Source of the DNA: Axinella damicornis
Taxonomy: Eukaryota > Porifera > Demospongiae > Axinellida > Axinellidae
Assembly: GCA_963931865.1 (NCBI GenBank)
Contig: OZ007512.1
Location: 6,036,883 to 6,100,882, forward strand
DNA: 64,000 nt
Direction: 5' to 3'
Below are positions 45,101-55,000 of this stretch, piece by piece; the first letter of the stretch is position 1; each line of letters begins with the position of its first letter. A program made the translations under genes and the position numbers. The notes beneath the pieces were generated by a model. That model was not told where the DNA came from. It saw nothing but the letters and a program-made list of their open reading frames with translations, and did no database searches.

Positions 45101-47463
45101 TAGTGTTTGTGGGTTCAAAATTCCACTAATATTAGTACCCGCAAATAATGGTGACCCCCCGGTAAGTACAATAACGTATACTGTGCTCTTCTAGAGTGCA
45201 ACATAGTGTTAGTTAGTTTGGCTGATCACAGAGCAGTGATTGCTGTACGATGAAGTAAACTGTCACTATAGGAGTGGTATGCACGTATGCATAGTCTGAA
45301 CTTTCTAGAAGTACCAGATCACAGATCTTATTCATCACTGCTATTGAGTTAACCATATATTAAACATCATTACAATCAGGCCGTCAGACCTGATAAAACA
45401 ACTTCAAACAAATACTACAGTATCATCTAGCCTCAAACCCAGGCACAGAGGACTAATGCTTGCACATGCGCTTAATGAACCGCGTGGACTTTAAGAAGAG
45501 GAGACTTTCCGGGCGTGAATAGTGATGTCTATACCACACAACGAATTCACGAAGACATGATTGCAGCTTTTACTCTCACGCTTGGAACTTGGTCTGTCAT
45601 CAATGCTATGAGGGATGAGACTACAGTGACTACGCTGTCATCTCGGGCAAGCTTCACATCAAACACGAACGGTATGACACAATAACTTACCATAACCAGT
45701 GCGTATACGTAGCCAGTCTTTATGCATACCTACTATCAAGGGGCAACCGCACTCCTGTTGCAACCCCGGTTTGCGACTCGCCGTAGCGCAAGCGCAGTTA
45801 GTTCCAATTAACGCACATGCCACGTGGCAACCATGCTCTGTCGATTGCTAGCAATGGCGGCCAAAGGAAGTTATTACAGCACTTGTGAGTTTTGGCATGT
45901 AAGCGTCAGTGAACGACAGCGATTACGGCTGTGTGGTCAAAATCTTTGTGAGTCCTTTGTAAGACTGTACTGGCAACCAACGTCAAAGAAAGCGATCGAG
46001 CAATGGCGGCCGACGGCACGACAAAAGCGCTTGTATCTCCACCACCAAGGTGAGTTTCAGCACAATTATTATGGGTTTGTCTAACTGCATGATAGCGATC
46101 ACGACAGTGTAGTCAGAATCTTTGTAGGCCTTTCCTGCAAGCTATGAGGTTTACATTAATTACGCGGCACAATTTTTCCCCTACCAGGAGTGTAACAAAG
46201 ATGCCCTCCGCTCGGATTCCAGCATTATCGCTGCACATCTAAGTCACCAATATTGACAGAATACGATTGTGATACAGGTACATACATGTGTCCGACGTCA
46301 ACAAGCCATGGGGATGCACGGTCTTGTCCGGGAATCCCGGAATGTCGGGAAATTAAGTACATGTGCAAACAGTGAATACCAGGTGCTTTCGCCCCCTCCC
46401 CCGTGCCTGGGCTTGAGGCTACTGTAACATCATGTTCATACCCACATCTACGTACACAATATTAGTTGCCCCTCTGCCACCCACTTGGTTAAGATCAAAC
46501 ATAAAGTTAACACATTACCTTCTCTGATTCACCAGAAAATTGCAAAACTTCTGCCACTCTTCGGGGATGCATGGTACACTGCTCTTTCAAACTTTCATTC
46601 AACCTAATGGTGCTTGGTCGTTGCTCTGGTTTGTCTTGCAGACACTGAAGTACTAGAGGGTGCAGGCAGTGTTGCTCACCACCCATCTGGTCAATGGCCT
46701 TCTTCCGCTTCACAATCTGAACAGTGCCCTGATGAAGATCGGCAGGAGTCAGGGCCACTTCGTGTACACCAGGAAACTCCTGTGTGGCTGTGTAGAGCAT
46801 GAGATGACCAAAGGAAAAAATATCAAGTTCCAAGCCATAGTGCGGATTCTCTGTTAGAGCTTCAGGGGGCATGTAGTTCTGTGAGCCTGGCACTTTCGTC
46901 TGCGCAATTTTGGTTTGCATTTGAAGATCAAGCAACTTTGATACCCCAAGGTCGGCTATTTTTGCTTGTAAGCCATCTGCAGATAGCAGAATGTTGTTAG
47001 CACTCAGGTCTCGGTGAATGACAGGAGGGGTGAGTGTGTGGAGGTACAAAAGACCGTAGGATACATCCAGCAGAATCGACAGTTTGATCGACAATGGGAT
47101 GTCCACCCCCTTCCCTTGATGCTCTTCCAAGAACTTGGCTAGGTCAGTGTGAAGACACTCCATAACAAGGGACAGATCACTCGGACTTGGTCCATAACGT
47201 ACCCCCACGAAGTGCACAATATGGGGGTGCCTCAACTTGCTGAGAATGATGCATTCCTCGCGGAACTTATCCCGTAATAGCAATCTTTGTCTGGGAGGGA
47301 CCTCCGGGTTGACTAAAATGTCGTGTAGTCGCTTATCAATACAAACAACCCCTTTCACTGTTACTTTGTAAACGGCTCCATACGCACCTGAGCCTTTCTT
47401 CTCATCAGATTTAAGTCCTTTTACATTCTCCAGAACAAAAGGAGCAAGCACATCATCAGCCAT
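29550..47463 (-). CDS. Kinase - coiled coil - UBAN - CCHC zinc finger protein (NEMO/optineurin-like body fused to a TKL-type kinase)
   Basis: Exons in transcription order: 47463-46519, 40806-40756, 39993-39868, 38713-38577, 38523-38466, 34881-34732, 34294-34232, 33115-32990, 32881-32639 and 30101-29550. All have GT-AG borders, and the lengths total 2451 nt (816 aa plus stop) without a frame break. Residues 1-315 hold a kinase domain. Residues about 316-439 are coiled coil. Residues 440-489 carry a UBAN motif (AQLYKEDFESERHDRE, compare the DF..ER..RE core in NEMO, optineurin and ABINs). More coil follows, then a Lys/Glu-rich stretch, a Pro-rich stretch (634 onward) and a CCHC finger at 783-806. 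In known proteins UBAN and such fingers bind Met1- or Lys63-linked ubiquitin. A role as a ubiquitin-directed kinase is inference. The introns are rich in MITEs. Confidence 0.85.
30202..30280. mobile_element. Short foldback of the tagcctcgttcccaggc family
   Basis: tagcctcattcccaggc and gcctgggaacgaggcta enclose a ctgcaagcgacaaa core. Confidence 0.8.
31198..31292. mobile_element. Foldback of the tagcctcgttcccaggc family
   Basis: tagcctcgttcccag and agcttttcgtcgcttgcagt are repeated inverted to form a near-complete hairpin. Confidence 0.85.
31300..32387. other. Intron of the kinase-UBAN gene, no other gene seen
   Basis: Holds scattered short frames and no recognisable element apart from unannotated repeats. 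Confidence 0.5.
32388..32571 (-). CDS. Candidate alternative exon 10 (coil then early stop)
   Basis: A good acceptor (taaattacag) opens at 32571. The phase-0 frame DQLALETRRMTISQE extends the heptads of exon 9 and continues to TAG at 32388-32390. If used as a terminal exon it gives an isoform without the Pro-rich and zinc-finger part. A weak in-frame donor (tgt|gttcac) could instead make it internal. Skipping it also keeps frame. Confidence 0.4.
32639..32881 (-). CDS. Exon 9: coiled coil with Lys/Glu-rich charged stretch
   Basis: The exon has 81 codons in phase 0/0. Acceptor is cttgtttcag and donor is agg|gtatga. It opens LAELEVPNWELSKERDKLF, passes a strongly charged section, and ends EREHLYEELRR. 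Exons 7, 8 and 9 start with LAELE, VAELT and LAELE, which suggests exon multiplication. Confidence 0.8.
32990..33115 (-). CDS. Exon 8: coiled coil
   Basis: The exon has 42 codons in phase 0/0. Acceptor is cttgcacag and donor is aag|gtttga. It starts VAELTKHNEDLTQEMDRVR and ends in a Lys/Pro-rich linker (KSGKPKIKPPDTDD). Confidence 0.75.
33695..34145 (-). mobile_element. Repeat family D, reverse copy
   Basis: Core units gagcagcagctgaagcggac gcaatcggg. Flanks are aacctcgaactctgcgaaga and cgtaggcgaacgagggggaa. It lies in the intron between exons 8 and 7 of the kinase-UBAN gene. Confidence 0.8.
34232..34294 (-). CDS. Exon 7: coiled coil
   Basis: The exon has 21 codons (LAELEDRNKKYKKQVASLKD and one more) in phase 0/0. 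Acceptor is tgttgttccag and donor is cag|gttgtc. Confidence 0.72.
34732..34881 (-). CDS. Exon 6: UBAN ubiquitin-binding coiled coil
   Basis: The exon has 50 codons in phase 0/0. Acceptor is cttcaattag and donor is gtg|gtaagg. It begins AQLYKEDFESERHDREQAHK. The order Q..Y..DF..ER..RE is the conserved core of UBAN domains of NEMO, optineurin and ABIN proteins. The Asp-Phe and Glu-Arg pairs are the residues known there to contact linear di-ubiquitin. Confidence 0.85.
35040..35430 (-). mobile_element. Repeat family D, reverse copy 2
   Basis: Same core and flanks with fewer units. It ends gcgagcgaagctacttg. Confidence 0.78.
35439..35610 (-). CDS. Uncharacterised coding-like fragment
   Basis: An open stretch includes PVWGVLATDSVSVPSMARIE and FPSAVRAWFSDQASTTKTEY, ending in TGA. 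Phase does not fit the surrounding kinase gene. It may be a retroelement remnant. I do not recognise it. Confidence 0.2.
36210..37052. mobile_element. MITE-like element with agcgtaaaccaccaattatcg ends
   Basis: The left end agcgtaaaccaccaattatc matches the complement of the right end gataattggttgtttactct with a few mismatches. Internal ccaattatcggc/gccgataattg copies recur. It contains a 65-codon frame opening MSNQKKGRGRPRPW of unknown value. Confidence 0.6.
38466..38523 (-). CDS. Exon 5: coiled coil
   Basis: This 58-bp exon enters at phase 2 and leaves at phase 0. Acceptor is aatagccag and donor is gag|gtatcc. It encodes RLEQEKEALQNQVQISKTE, a clear heptad pattern. Confidence 0.7.
38577..38713 (-). 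CDS. Exon 4: coiled coil
   Basis: This 137-bp exon enters at phase 0 and leaves at phase 2. Acceptor is ccgattgcag and donor is aatag|gttcaa. It encodes VRLDKMTQKEEWAQWVAED and KLETENMQLSEQMKKM. The next intron would be only about 53 nt, and the frame stays open into part of it, so the exact donor is uncertain. Confidence 0.7.
38808..38849. mobile_element. Minimal foldback of the tagcctcgttcccaggc family
   Basis: Perfect 17-bp arms around a very short loop. Confidence 0.85.
38875..39298. mobile_element. MITE with taccgtag … ctacggta ends
   Basis: Left taccgtagtgtacgtatcaa gcgcccacc and right gggcgcttaatacgtactct ... ctacggta are inverted with mismatches. gcgcccacccccctg is repeated inside. 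Confidence 0.7.
39868..39993 (-). CDS. Exon 3: coiled coil
   Basis: The exon has 42 codons in phase 0/0. Donor is aag|gttagt and acceptor is taattatag. It is rich in Glu, Lys and Leu (RKLSMDVGVLQRDKKSLEK). Third-position and splice structure support a real exon. Confidence 0.75.
40756..40806 (-). CDS. Exon 2: short coiled-coil exon
   Basis: The exon has 17 codons (VAEETDAVWRSMVDKLE) in phase 0/0. Acceptor is gttaacag and donor is gag|gtgtgt. It is separated from the kinase exon by a 5.7-kb intron, so further coil exons could have been missed in between. Confidence 0.65.
41101..42256. mobile_element. 1.16-kb foldback element with arms of about 555 bp
   Basis: tagagaaagttatcaattat at the left is the exact complement of the right end. 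The arms pair almost perfectly to the centre near 41654-41692. There is no transposase. TA at both ends is compatible with a mariner-type target. It lies in intron 1 of the kinase gene. Confidence 0.92.
42421..42991 (-). CDS. Nested two-exon gene, 140 aa, unknown function
   Basis: Exon 1 is 42991-42920 (24 codons, MTETDSDFKPLQRKIWHPKA...) with a strong donor aca|gtaagt. Exon 2 is 42771-42421 (116 codons and TAG) after an acceptor with a CT-rich tract (ttatcctgctcttctgg...ggag). Both junctions are phase 0. The product has hydrophobic stretches (LLFVLDRVPE, ITALLPLGFL) and several Cys, with no signal peptide or motif I recognise. It lies inside intron 1 of the kinase gene on the same strand, next to a foldback element. 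It could be a transposon remnant or alternative exons of the host gene. Confidence 0.45.
43196..43320. repeat. Inverted gtgggtggaaattttcgtg-type motif cluster
   Basis: gcgcgattatgggttgaaaa and cacgaaaataacccgctata enclose internal inverted tcgtgac/gtcacga. It looks like a decayed MITE. Confidence 0.5.
43321..45737. other. Intron 1 of the kinase gene, low-information stretch
   Basis: Contains plus-strand open frames at 43940-44233 and 44283-44585 without recognised domains, and an agtgacaag/tagcctc repeat patch at 44795-44890. No supported gene. Confidence 0.45.
45738..46196 (+). mobile_element. MITE family B in kinase intron 1
   Basis: Starts ggggcaaccgcactcctgtt and ends cccctaccaggagtgtaac. 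Confidence 0.75.
46519..47463 (-). CDS. Exon 1: protein kinase domain (TKL/RIPK-like)
   Basis: The exon has 315 codons. ATG at 47463 and donor gag aag|gtaatg. The Gly loop GSGAYGAVY is at 24-32. The likely ATP lysine is K44 in VCIDKRLH. FREECIILSKLRHPHIV supplies the alpha-C Glu, and M101 is the likely gatekeeper. The catalytic loop HRDLSANNILL is at 150-160. The metal motif is DLG (171-173) instead of DFG, and MPPEAL replaces APE. All catalytic residues are present, so activity is likely. HRDLxxxN and the LRHPHIV style suggest a tyrosine-kinase-like serine/threonine kinase. Confidence 0.92.
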
Positions 47464-47592
47464 TTTCAGAGGCGCGTCCAGCTAATAGACCTTATTCGGC
47501 TAACGCGCGCGCCGACACTAGCGGCAAATATAATTCCAATTACTTGCGTGGGCGTTCAGCACAGCTATGCATCGGCGGCGGAACATCGCGAA

Positions 47593-49344
47593 GTGAATAT
47601 TGGTCCGGCAGGAAGTAGGTTAGGTATAATTTATTGGCCGAGGTTATTGACACCGATCGTCGGTGTCAACAATCGCCACAAATCAGCTATTGACACCGAT
47701 TCGGTGTCAACAATCGCCACAAATCGTCTATTGACACCGACCAACGATTCATTTCACCTTTTGAGCGCTGAGATGCGTCGACGCGGTACGCACGCTAGCC
47801 TGGACTTCCTCTGCGATGGTTCCGCGCTGATCAGACCTCGCTCTCAGCGACTGCTTGTTTCTGCTGGCACGGGCAGCGTACTGATGAGATTCACAATGGT
47901 ATGCAGGAATGTTCGGGGAGTATACGATGCTACCGTACTGTCGCTAGGTCTCGCGATCCCAACCCCAGCACGGAATGGGTTTCGGACAGAGACTACTCTG
48001 AGCCATAGATGTTTACACAACATGTACATGAGAATGCAGGTCAATAAGAATAAAATAGTTCATGTGCCTTTACATGTAATACACCTCCATTCTTCAGCAT
48101 CTTGTTCTACTCCAACTTGCTGTTGCACCTCGGGAAAAGGTGAGATAGATGTAGGTTTGATGCAGGTTCAGCAATGAAGCTATCACTCCTTAGTACTGAG
48201 TGGGATGTCTCCAGTGTGCATACTGTGATAAACTTTCATCTCATTTGACTTGCTGTTCTTCTTCGTCACACAGATCCAGTGGGAATGGTGACAGTTCAAT
48301 AGCTGCAAAAAGTGAACATCGTGCACTTGAAATGTGCATGTATCACTACCCAACATCTTGTAGCCCTGACTCATTAGGGAACTTTTCCTTTGTCAAGGTT
48401 TGCCCAGCATTGATTAATCTCTCAATAATAAACTCTTCAGAATAACAACATCAGACTGCAGGAGTTTCTCGCCAGAAATTTGTAGACAAACTTGTCCCTC
48501 ACTGACACATTCTTCACCTGAGCTAATGGTACCACCACTGCAATCTGTGGTATCATCATGGCTTCCTACTGCCTTCTCCCTCCTCATTCGGATTCAATTT
48601 GCAGCTGTCCCAGGTTGAACTGTTATACTCGCCTCCTTGGACTTTTGGAGCCTCATGGGAGTCATCTCTTCCATCTTCACATGGTGGTTCTCTATTCTGT
48701 TTCCTTTAGCCTTGGTGCTCTTTGAAGGCCACAACTTAGAAGTGTTTAGGTCTACCTTTGCACTTAATATGCAGCTTGAGCTTGAGATTTTCTCGAAGCA
48801 CTGAAAGCTGAAGACGATCCTGTATTGTATGTGTGTGTGTGTGTGCATGTGCGCATATGTGTGTGCATGTGTGTGTAATGAGACATGTATGATTGCGCTG
48901 TGAATGTACATATGCACAGAGAATGCATCACGCATGCAAGCATAATTAGTAGGTGTGGCTAGGCTGGCTACGTAGCTAGTTACGTTGGAAGAGTTCACAG
49001 AGGTAGTGTATTCGACTTCCATAGATTATTGTCGACACAAACCGAAGAACAAGAAATGGGGCTAACAAAACACATGGTGCCTGGGATTTAAACTTACTTC
49101 AAGGGTGCCACAGTCGGCATGTGCAATGCTGCATCCCGATGAGCACAGAGGTCCTAGAGTCCATGGTATCATCAAGGGGATCACGTGATACTGCAGGATA
49201 TCGATCGGTGTCAATAGCTCGTTCGTGGCCGTTATCGACACCGATGATCGGTGTCAATAGTCACTGCGTAATTTATTAGGGCCAGGGCGGTTACCGGTTC
49301 TAGATGCGCGATGTACTTCCTGCCGGACCAATATCAATATCCAC
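47593..49344. mobile_element. 1.75-kb element with inverted ends beside the kinase start
   Basis: tattggtccggcaggaagta at the left matches the complement at the right (tacttcctgccggaccaata). Subterminal palindromes of ttgacaccga/tcggtgtcaa occur at both ends (47645-47745, 49200-49262). It encloses a plus-strand frame to 48177 and other unexplained sequence, with no transposase seen. Confidence 0.6.
48829..48878 (+). repeat. GT-rich microsatellite
   Basis: tatgtgtgtgtgtgtgcatg repeats with interruptions. Confidence 0.85.
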
Positions 49345-49617
49345 GTCGTTAATATTGAGCATGAGCCATGCTAGGGGTGGGTGGGGCTGATCACAATGAT
49401 TACCTAATCGCTGAATCACCGGAAGTAGTCTACCACACAGCTCCTACAGAGCGAATAAAGCAAAGCGAAGCCAAGGTACGTTCTTTCCCCGGCATCTTGG
49501 AGATCATAGTAGATCTAGGGTGATCGTGATTCGTAAATTTCACTTTCGTCTGCAGGCTGTGGAACGCTCACTGTGTAACTGCGAGCATATAACTTATTGC
49601 AGACACACACAATCAGC

Positions 49618-52090
49618 CATGACCTCTGAAGAGCCACTGTCTTCTACCAAAATCCTCCCAAGCCAGCTCCAACTAACTCCCCACACCACCTACTACAGCA
49701 GCTTCTTCCCGCTGAGTACACCAGTCACCATCAACGGCCAACCTGCTCAAGTTGGGTGCATGCTCCAGTGAGGGAGAACTCACCCTCAGCTGCCACTACC
49801 CCTCAGCTGCCACTACCCCAGCCTCTGTCTCCCCCTCCACTCCATCCGAGCCTCCCTGGAAGAGGTGGTGAAGACTGGTGGGGTCTCTCGAGTCGGTGAT
49901 GTCCACTGCGAGGAAGTGCCTCTGTTCCCATTCTCCTTCTCCTCTGAGCACAATCTGAGGAAATTTCTGATTAATAGAGGATCTGCTCAGCAGCAACTGG
50001 AGTCTCTATTCCCTGTAGGGATTCCCCGCTCATGGCCAGCAGCCAGGTAGTTTCCAGCCCACCTCTGACCGGAAGCCAGTAGTGTCCAGCCCACCTCTGA
50101 CCAGAAGCCCGGTAGTGTCCAGAGCAATCAGATCCCCACTCATGTCCAGCTGCAGCTGTCTCTTGTCCATCCTGATGCAGTGACGAAGGATGCCAGAGTT
50201 GGTTGAAGTGATCCTGTAGAACCACTCTGCCTGCATGGCTCTCTTCAAGGAGAGTGAAATGTTTGACTACTGGTCCCTCTTTTGGGCGTACAGGACAAAG
50301 ATCAAAGAAACACTCACTCAAGGTATAGGAGGCGGTGTCTGAGAGTGTGAAGTGGAGGATGTAGTTTCATTCCAATGGTATAAAACGGGTCAAGGGTTCG
50401 AAATCTGGCCATAACATGCATAATCTCTTATTTAGAACCTGGCCGCTCAATGGACTTCTAAACTGACCATGCAGCCTTAACATTATTGTGATTGGGTTTG
50501 TGACTGGTACATACTCCGGGATAAAAGTGTCAGAACAATTCCCGATTATTCACAATACTGAAGAGATGTTGTTTACTAACCCTTTCTCAAACAAGCTTGT
50601 TGACAAATGCATTGCAGATCGAGAAGGTCGTCTATTGAAGTATTCATGAGCTGTATAGTGTATACACTATACAGCTCATGAATATGCACTAGCTGTGCTA
50701 TGACTATTCAGTGACATGCCTGGACTTGTGACCGCAAGAATAACTTGACTGACCAGTAGTGAAATTTTGCTTTGTACCGGGTTTGCTGATGCAACTTCTG
50801 CACTCATGAATCACTGTCACTCCAGTATTCGGCCTGGTTTTAAGCATACTGTCTTAAAACAACTTTTTCCTTACCAAATTTAGTGGTTGCTAGATACTAC
50901 ATGTCAGACTGTGAGTGTGTTAGTCTCGTACCCTGACCCCGAACGCGCACCATTGAAAGGGGTCTGGTGACAATGTGACATTTTACTTGGTCCTGTGATG
51001 TTGATGTCTGGAATGTGGGATGGCCAATCAGAGTTTAGCTAGAGCAATAAATTAGCTACTTCGCAGTTTCCATGTCGGTTATGTAGACCTGGTAGACAAA
51101 GCTATGTGAAGAAGAGTGCTACCTTTGTTGGTACAAAGAATTATCTATTTCCTTTCTCGCCGCTGCTACAGTACCGGGCATCAGCAAATTTTCCGTTTTT
51201 TGCCTGGACTCTACTGATTACGTCATCATAGTAACATGCATCGAAGGTCAGCCACCATGTCATATTGTCACCAGACCCTTTTTTGCAGGTGCGTGTTCGG
51301 GGTCTGGGAACGAGACGATGAGTGTGCAGACATTTCATGAAGTTTTTCGCAGAAGCGTTTACAACTCCTATTATGGTTTATATGATAAAGCCAGCTATGG
51401 GAAGGTAACTCCATATTGGACCACAGGCAATATGCTAATGCTCCTCCGAGTGTGTATGTATGAATAGGCTATTTGGAATTTACAAAATTAATAACAGGCA
51501 CACTCTAGCTCAACTAATCATAAAAGATCTCGTCTGTGAGCTTCAGGTGGTTCCAGCTGGGGATCTACCTGGACCTCCACCTGAGCTGAGGACTGCAAGA
51601 CCGAGATGCTTGTGACGTGGCTGAGGCAGACCAGGGAGGCCTCATGGTCCACTGTGGTCAGGGCTCTGGTGGGGATCAGGATGGGAGCCCTCGCTCAGAA
51701 AGTCGCACTGAAATATGGTGACACCACATAATTATAATATTCATGTCTGATCTGAACTTCTTGTGCTGTGAGAGACACCGCCAGTGTAAAGACTGCTGCA
51801 TGAATGACTGGACCAGCCTACATGTAACCTACATGTAAACTAGCCTCGTTCCCAGTCCCACGCCCAGCTTTCTGTCGGTTGCAGAGCTGCAGACACTGCA
51901 AGCGCAACTGCAGCTGGGGGGTGAGCAGGTGTCAATCGTCGTCGGAGGAAGGGGAACTGCACAGGCTGATGGTGGAGACCTCAGAACTGAGGGCCAAGTT
52001 GGCGGAAGCTGAGGATGAGAAACAGGAGGGGAAGAGACAGCTGGAGGCTGCCCACCAACAAATCGAATCCTTCCAGCAGCTGAGCTCAGG
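49618..52090 (+). pseudogene. Death-domain/coiled-coil gene, copy 1 (degenerate)
   Basis: ATG at 49618 opens MTSEEPLSSTKILPSQ and runs to TPVTINGQPAQVGC, then a 4-nt insertion relative to copy 2 leads to TGA. Matching pieces follow in other frames (SRVGDVHCEEVPLFP, NLRKFLINRGSAQQQLESLF). The Death-domain exon near 51545-51711 lacks about 40 nt covering helices 2-3, yet ends in the frame ALVGIRMGALAQKVALKYG that copy 2 has lost. Coiled-coil remnants (ELRAKLAEAEDEKQEG) lie at 51880-52090. Death domains mediate homotypic signalling assemblies. This copy is unlikely to make a full product. Confidence 0.65.
50921..51315. mobile_element. MITE within Death-domain pseudogene copy 1
   Basis: Inverted ends tagtctcgtaccctgacccc and ggggtctgggaacgagac, with subterminal ggtctggtgacaatgtgaca/tgtcatattgtcaccagacc. 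It separates the N-terminal region from the Death-domain exon, in intron position. Confidence 0.8.
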
Positions 52091-52099
52091 GAGAAGAAA

Positions 52100-55000
52100 A
52101 ATGCTGCATCTCAGATTGTTTTGGAATGTATGTGTCACATCATATATACGTGTACCTGTTTGTATAATGCTACCCGGCTCCTTGTCACATGCGAGTACTT
52201 GTTTCCCAAGTCTCACAACAAACACGGTAGCCACAAATGCTGCCTGCTATTTCAAACTGTGTTTCGTAACGTGCCAAATCAAAAAGCCTGTGTGTGAGGT
52301 CAAACATATTTTAATGGCTAGCTCTCCGACCCATTAAAATCTACATGAATCTTGGATCAGGGAGATCACTCTGCTAGGATTTTGATTTTTGTCAAATAAT
52401 ATTAAACAAGCATGTATCACTGCACGGTGAGGGTGGCAAGACAGGACAGTTTGGCTATATATCCCAGTGGCATTGCTCTCAGTCAGAATAACAAGCTCTT
52501 TGTTTGTGACACCTGCAATTAATGTTGCTGAGTATGGGAACGATACAATATCACATCAGGAGCATTCATCACCTCATTTGGCAGGAGGGGCAGGGGAAAA
52601 GGAGAACTGGCCTAATCACGTGGGATCTCCACTGACCAGGATGTATACTATTGCTGTATGTCTGTGACAGTGGCAATATATGATCGCATTCATGAACATG
52701 CATTCATCATTATGTATTATGTAGCATAATAGTACTGCTTGCCACATTATGGTTCTGTGACAGCAGCATTGTACAAGCCACTCGCAATAAGACCTTTAAA
52801 TTTGATGCATGTATCTGTCTTTGTATCGATCATTTTTAAGCTTTTGTTGCTGGTTCATGCGGAGTGCTGTAACCACAAACCCACCCAAATTTCATGTCAA
52901 TCTAATAATTCAATGATTGTTCTGAATGTGGCATCTGCTGAGGTCCTGCAGTCAAACCCTCGATCAGGTACGTAGGGCTGTGTAGGTGCATTGGAGTGGG
53001 GGGGGGGGGGGGGGGGGGGGGGGGGAGCAAAATGATGAAGGAAATTATACATTACTAGCAATAGTATGCTTGCATGCTTTCTCCCCACAAGAGAAGATAG
53101 AGTTGGTGAAAGTGGGTAATGCATGACTTCCTCATGCACGCAAAGTTGGTATACTACAAACCAATACACCACCAAATTTTCTCTATGGGTAGTTAACAAG
53201 AATGTTCATCGGTTGGTAAAGTGTTAAATGAACTACAACCATGGAAACTATGGGACCAGCTGAGAACCAAACTCAAGACCTTCTGAACACTAGCTAGTGA
53301 TATACTCTCACCACTGAGTCACTGGATAGAGGATTGGAAGACCTGATGATATGACTACTGTCTACTCAAGCAAACGGAATTTCCAAGCTTTTGTTTTTAG
53401 CATTCATTATCTAGACCTCTGTCTACCTACCAGGTTCATCAGTGAATCACCACGTGGTAGCTAGTTGCTGTTGGTCATGTCGGTACCTCCGGAGTGCAAG
53501 GAGCTGTACTGGGAGTGAATGAAGGCGTGCAAGAGTGGCTGTAGGAATTATGGTCTTAAGTACACTGAGTCTCAGTGTGTGTACAGAATAGCATCAATAC
53601 TACATGGAAGGCATCACTATGAGTATCAGTGGAGGTGGCCTCATTCCCAGGCATCTGGGAACGAGGCTACAATGGAAGGAGGGATAGCTTCACTGTCATC
53701 ACTGACTGCCAGCATACCTTCTTGCCATGTTCACCAGATGTACAGAGCTTCATGTTCAGGGAGGATTAGGAGAGAGAGAGAAGTTCTCCACCAATTGCCA
53801 AATCTGAAGAGGATGCAGGTGGAGGAGGAGGAGGCGGGTGGGGGTGGGGGTGTGGGTGGGGTGGGGGGAGGGGAGGAGGAGGAGGAGGAGGAGGAGGAGG
53901 AGGAGGAGGGGAGGGGAGGAGGAGGGGGAGGGGGACTTCTTACAGGGTGATAACTTTATTCAAAGCTTATATTAACTTCAAGTTAAATTTTTACAGAGTA
54001 CAGTGTACTCTATGCAGTATGAGTATATACTCATGTTCGGCATATAAAAAGGGTATCTCTGTCTCTGTGAACATCTCTATCTCTACGATGCATGCACAAT
54101 GCATCAGTATATAAGGCCTACCGTGTTCACCAGGAGGTAGTTGCTGTTGGTGCTGTACACAAAGTGTGTCATGCAGAGATCAAGTGTTACATCCATAGTG
54201 TAAAATGCTGTAGCTACACTGCACTGTTACAAGTACCGTACCTATGACTTACGCTGATTGACTATGTCATTCGTGTTCTGCCATCTGATTCGAGCTTTAA
54301 AATCCGAGAGCAACCACGCTCCATGCGCCAAGAAATATTGCTCGGAACACCAGACCCTCTTTCCGCATTTCGGGAGGGTCTGGGAGACTACATTTCCAGT
54401 TACAGTATGGAATGGAGCCTGGATAGAACAGTGTGGGAACCAGACCCTCTGTGGGCTGTGGAAATCCGACTTAGCTAACAAGACTGCAGCCATGCACACC
54501 TAGAGTATAATAATATAGTGTTTTTCATCGGTCGGAGATAGCTAGGCAGCTGCATGCGGTAGAAACAAGGATGGTTCATCTGTAGCCTCTATGTTCCAAA
54601 CAGAGGGAAGGGGTCAGGGACACTGCCTTGGATTGGCTCGTCACTCAGGAATTTAATCAGTTACATGTATGTAAGTCATGGCATTATCAGTAGCACGAGA
54701 TAATGAAGACTGTGACCTCGCCACACTTGTACTTTCCAATTCTACCGTGTTCCAACTAATGGCAAAGGATACTAGCTATTTTGCTCTCACCCTACACTTC
54801 ACTCACATTGCCAAATATCCGTTAATCACAGATCGCATGTGCTGAACACTTGGCTGTGATTGGTACACACTCCGTGGTACGGGTGACAAAATGCTCCATG
54901 GCTGTGTCTCAGACTCCTTCCCTTGCTACGGAATGGGATCTGACCACGGAATAGGATCTCACCACGGAATGGGATCTCGCCACGCACTGGTTTGACTATC

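Noticed and set aside
47548..48177. A 209-codon plus-strand gene divergent from the kinase
   Set aside because: It overlaps the palindromic end of an inverted-repeat element, its translation mirrors the repeats, and no domain or splice support is visible.
53519..53950. 143-codon frame ending in poly-Glu/Gly
   Set aside because: Mostly GGA-tract translation, with a small foldback element inside. No domain.
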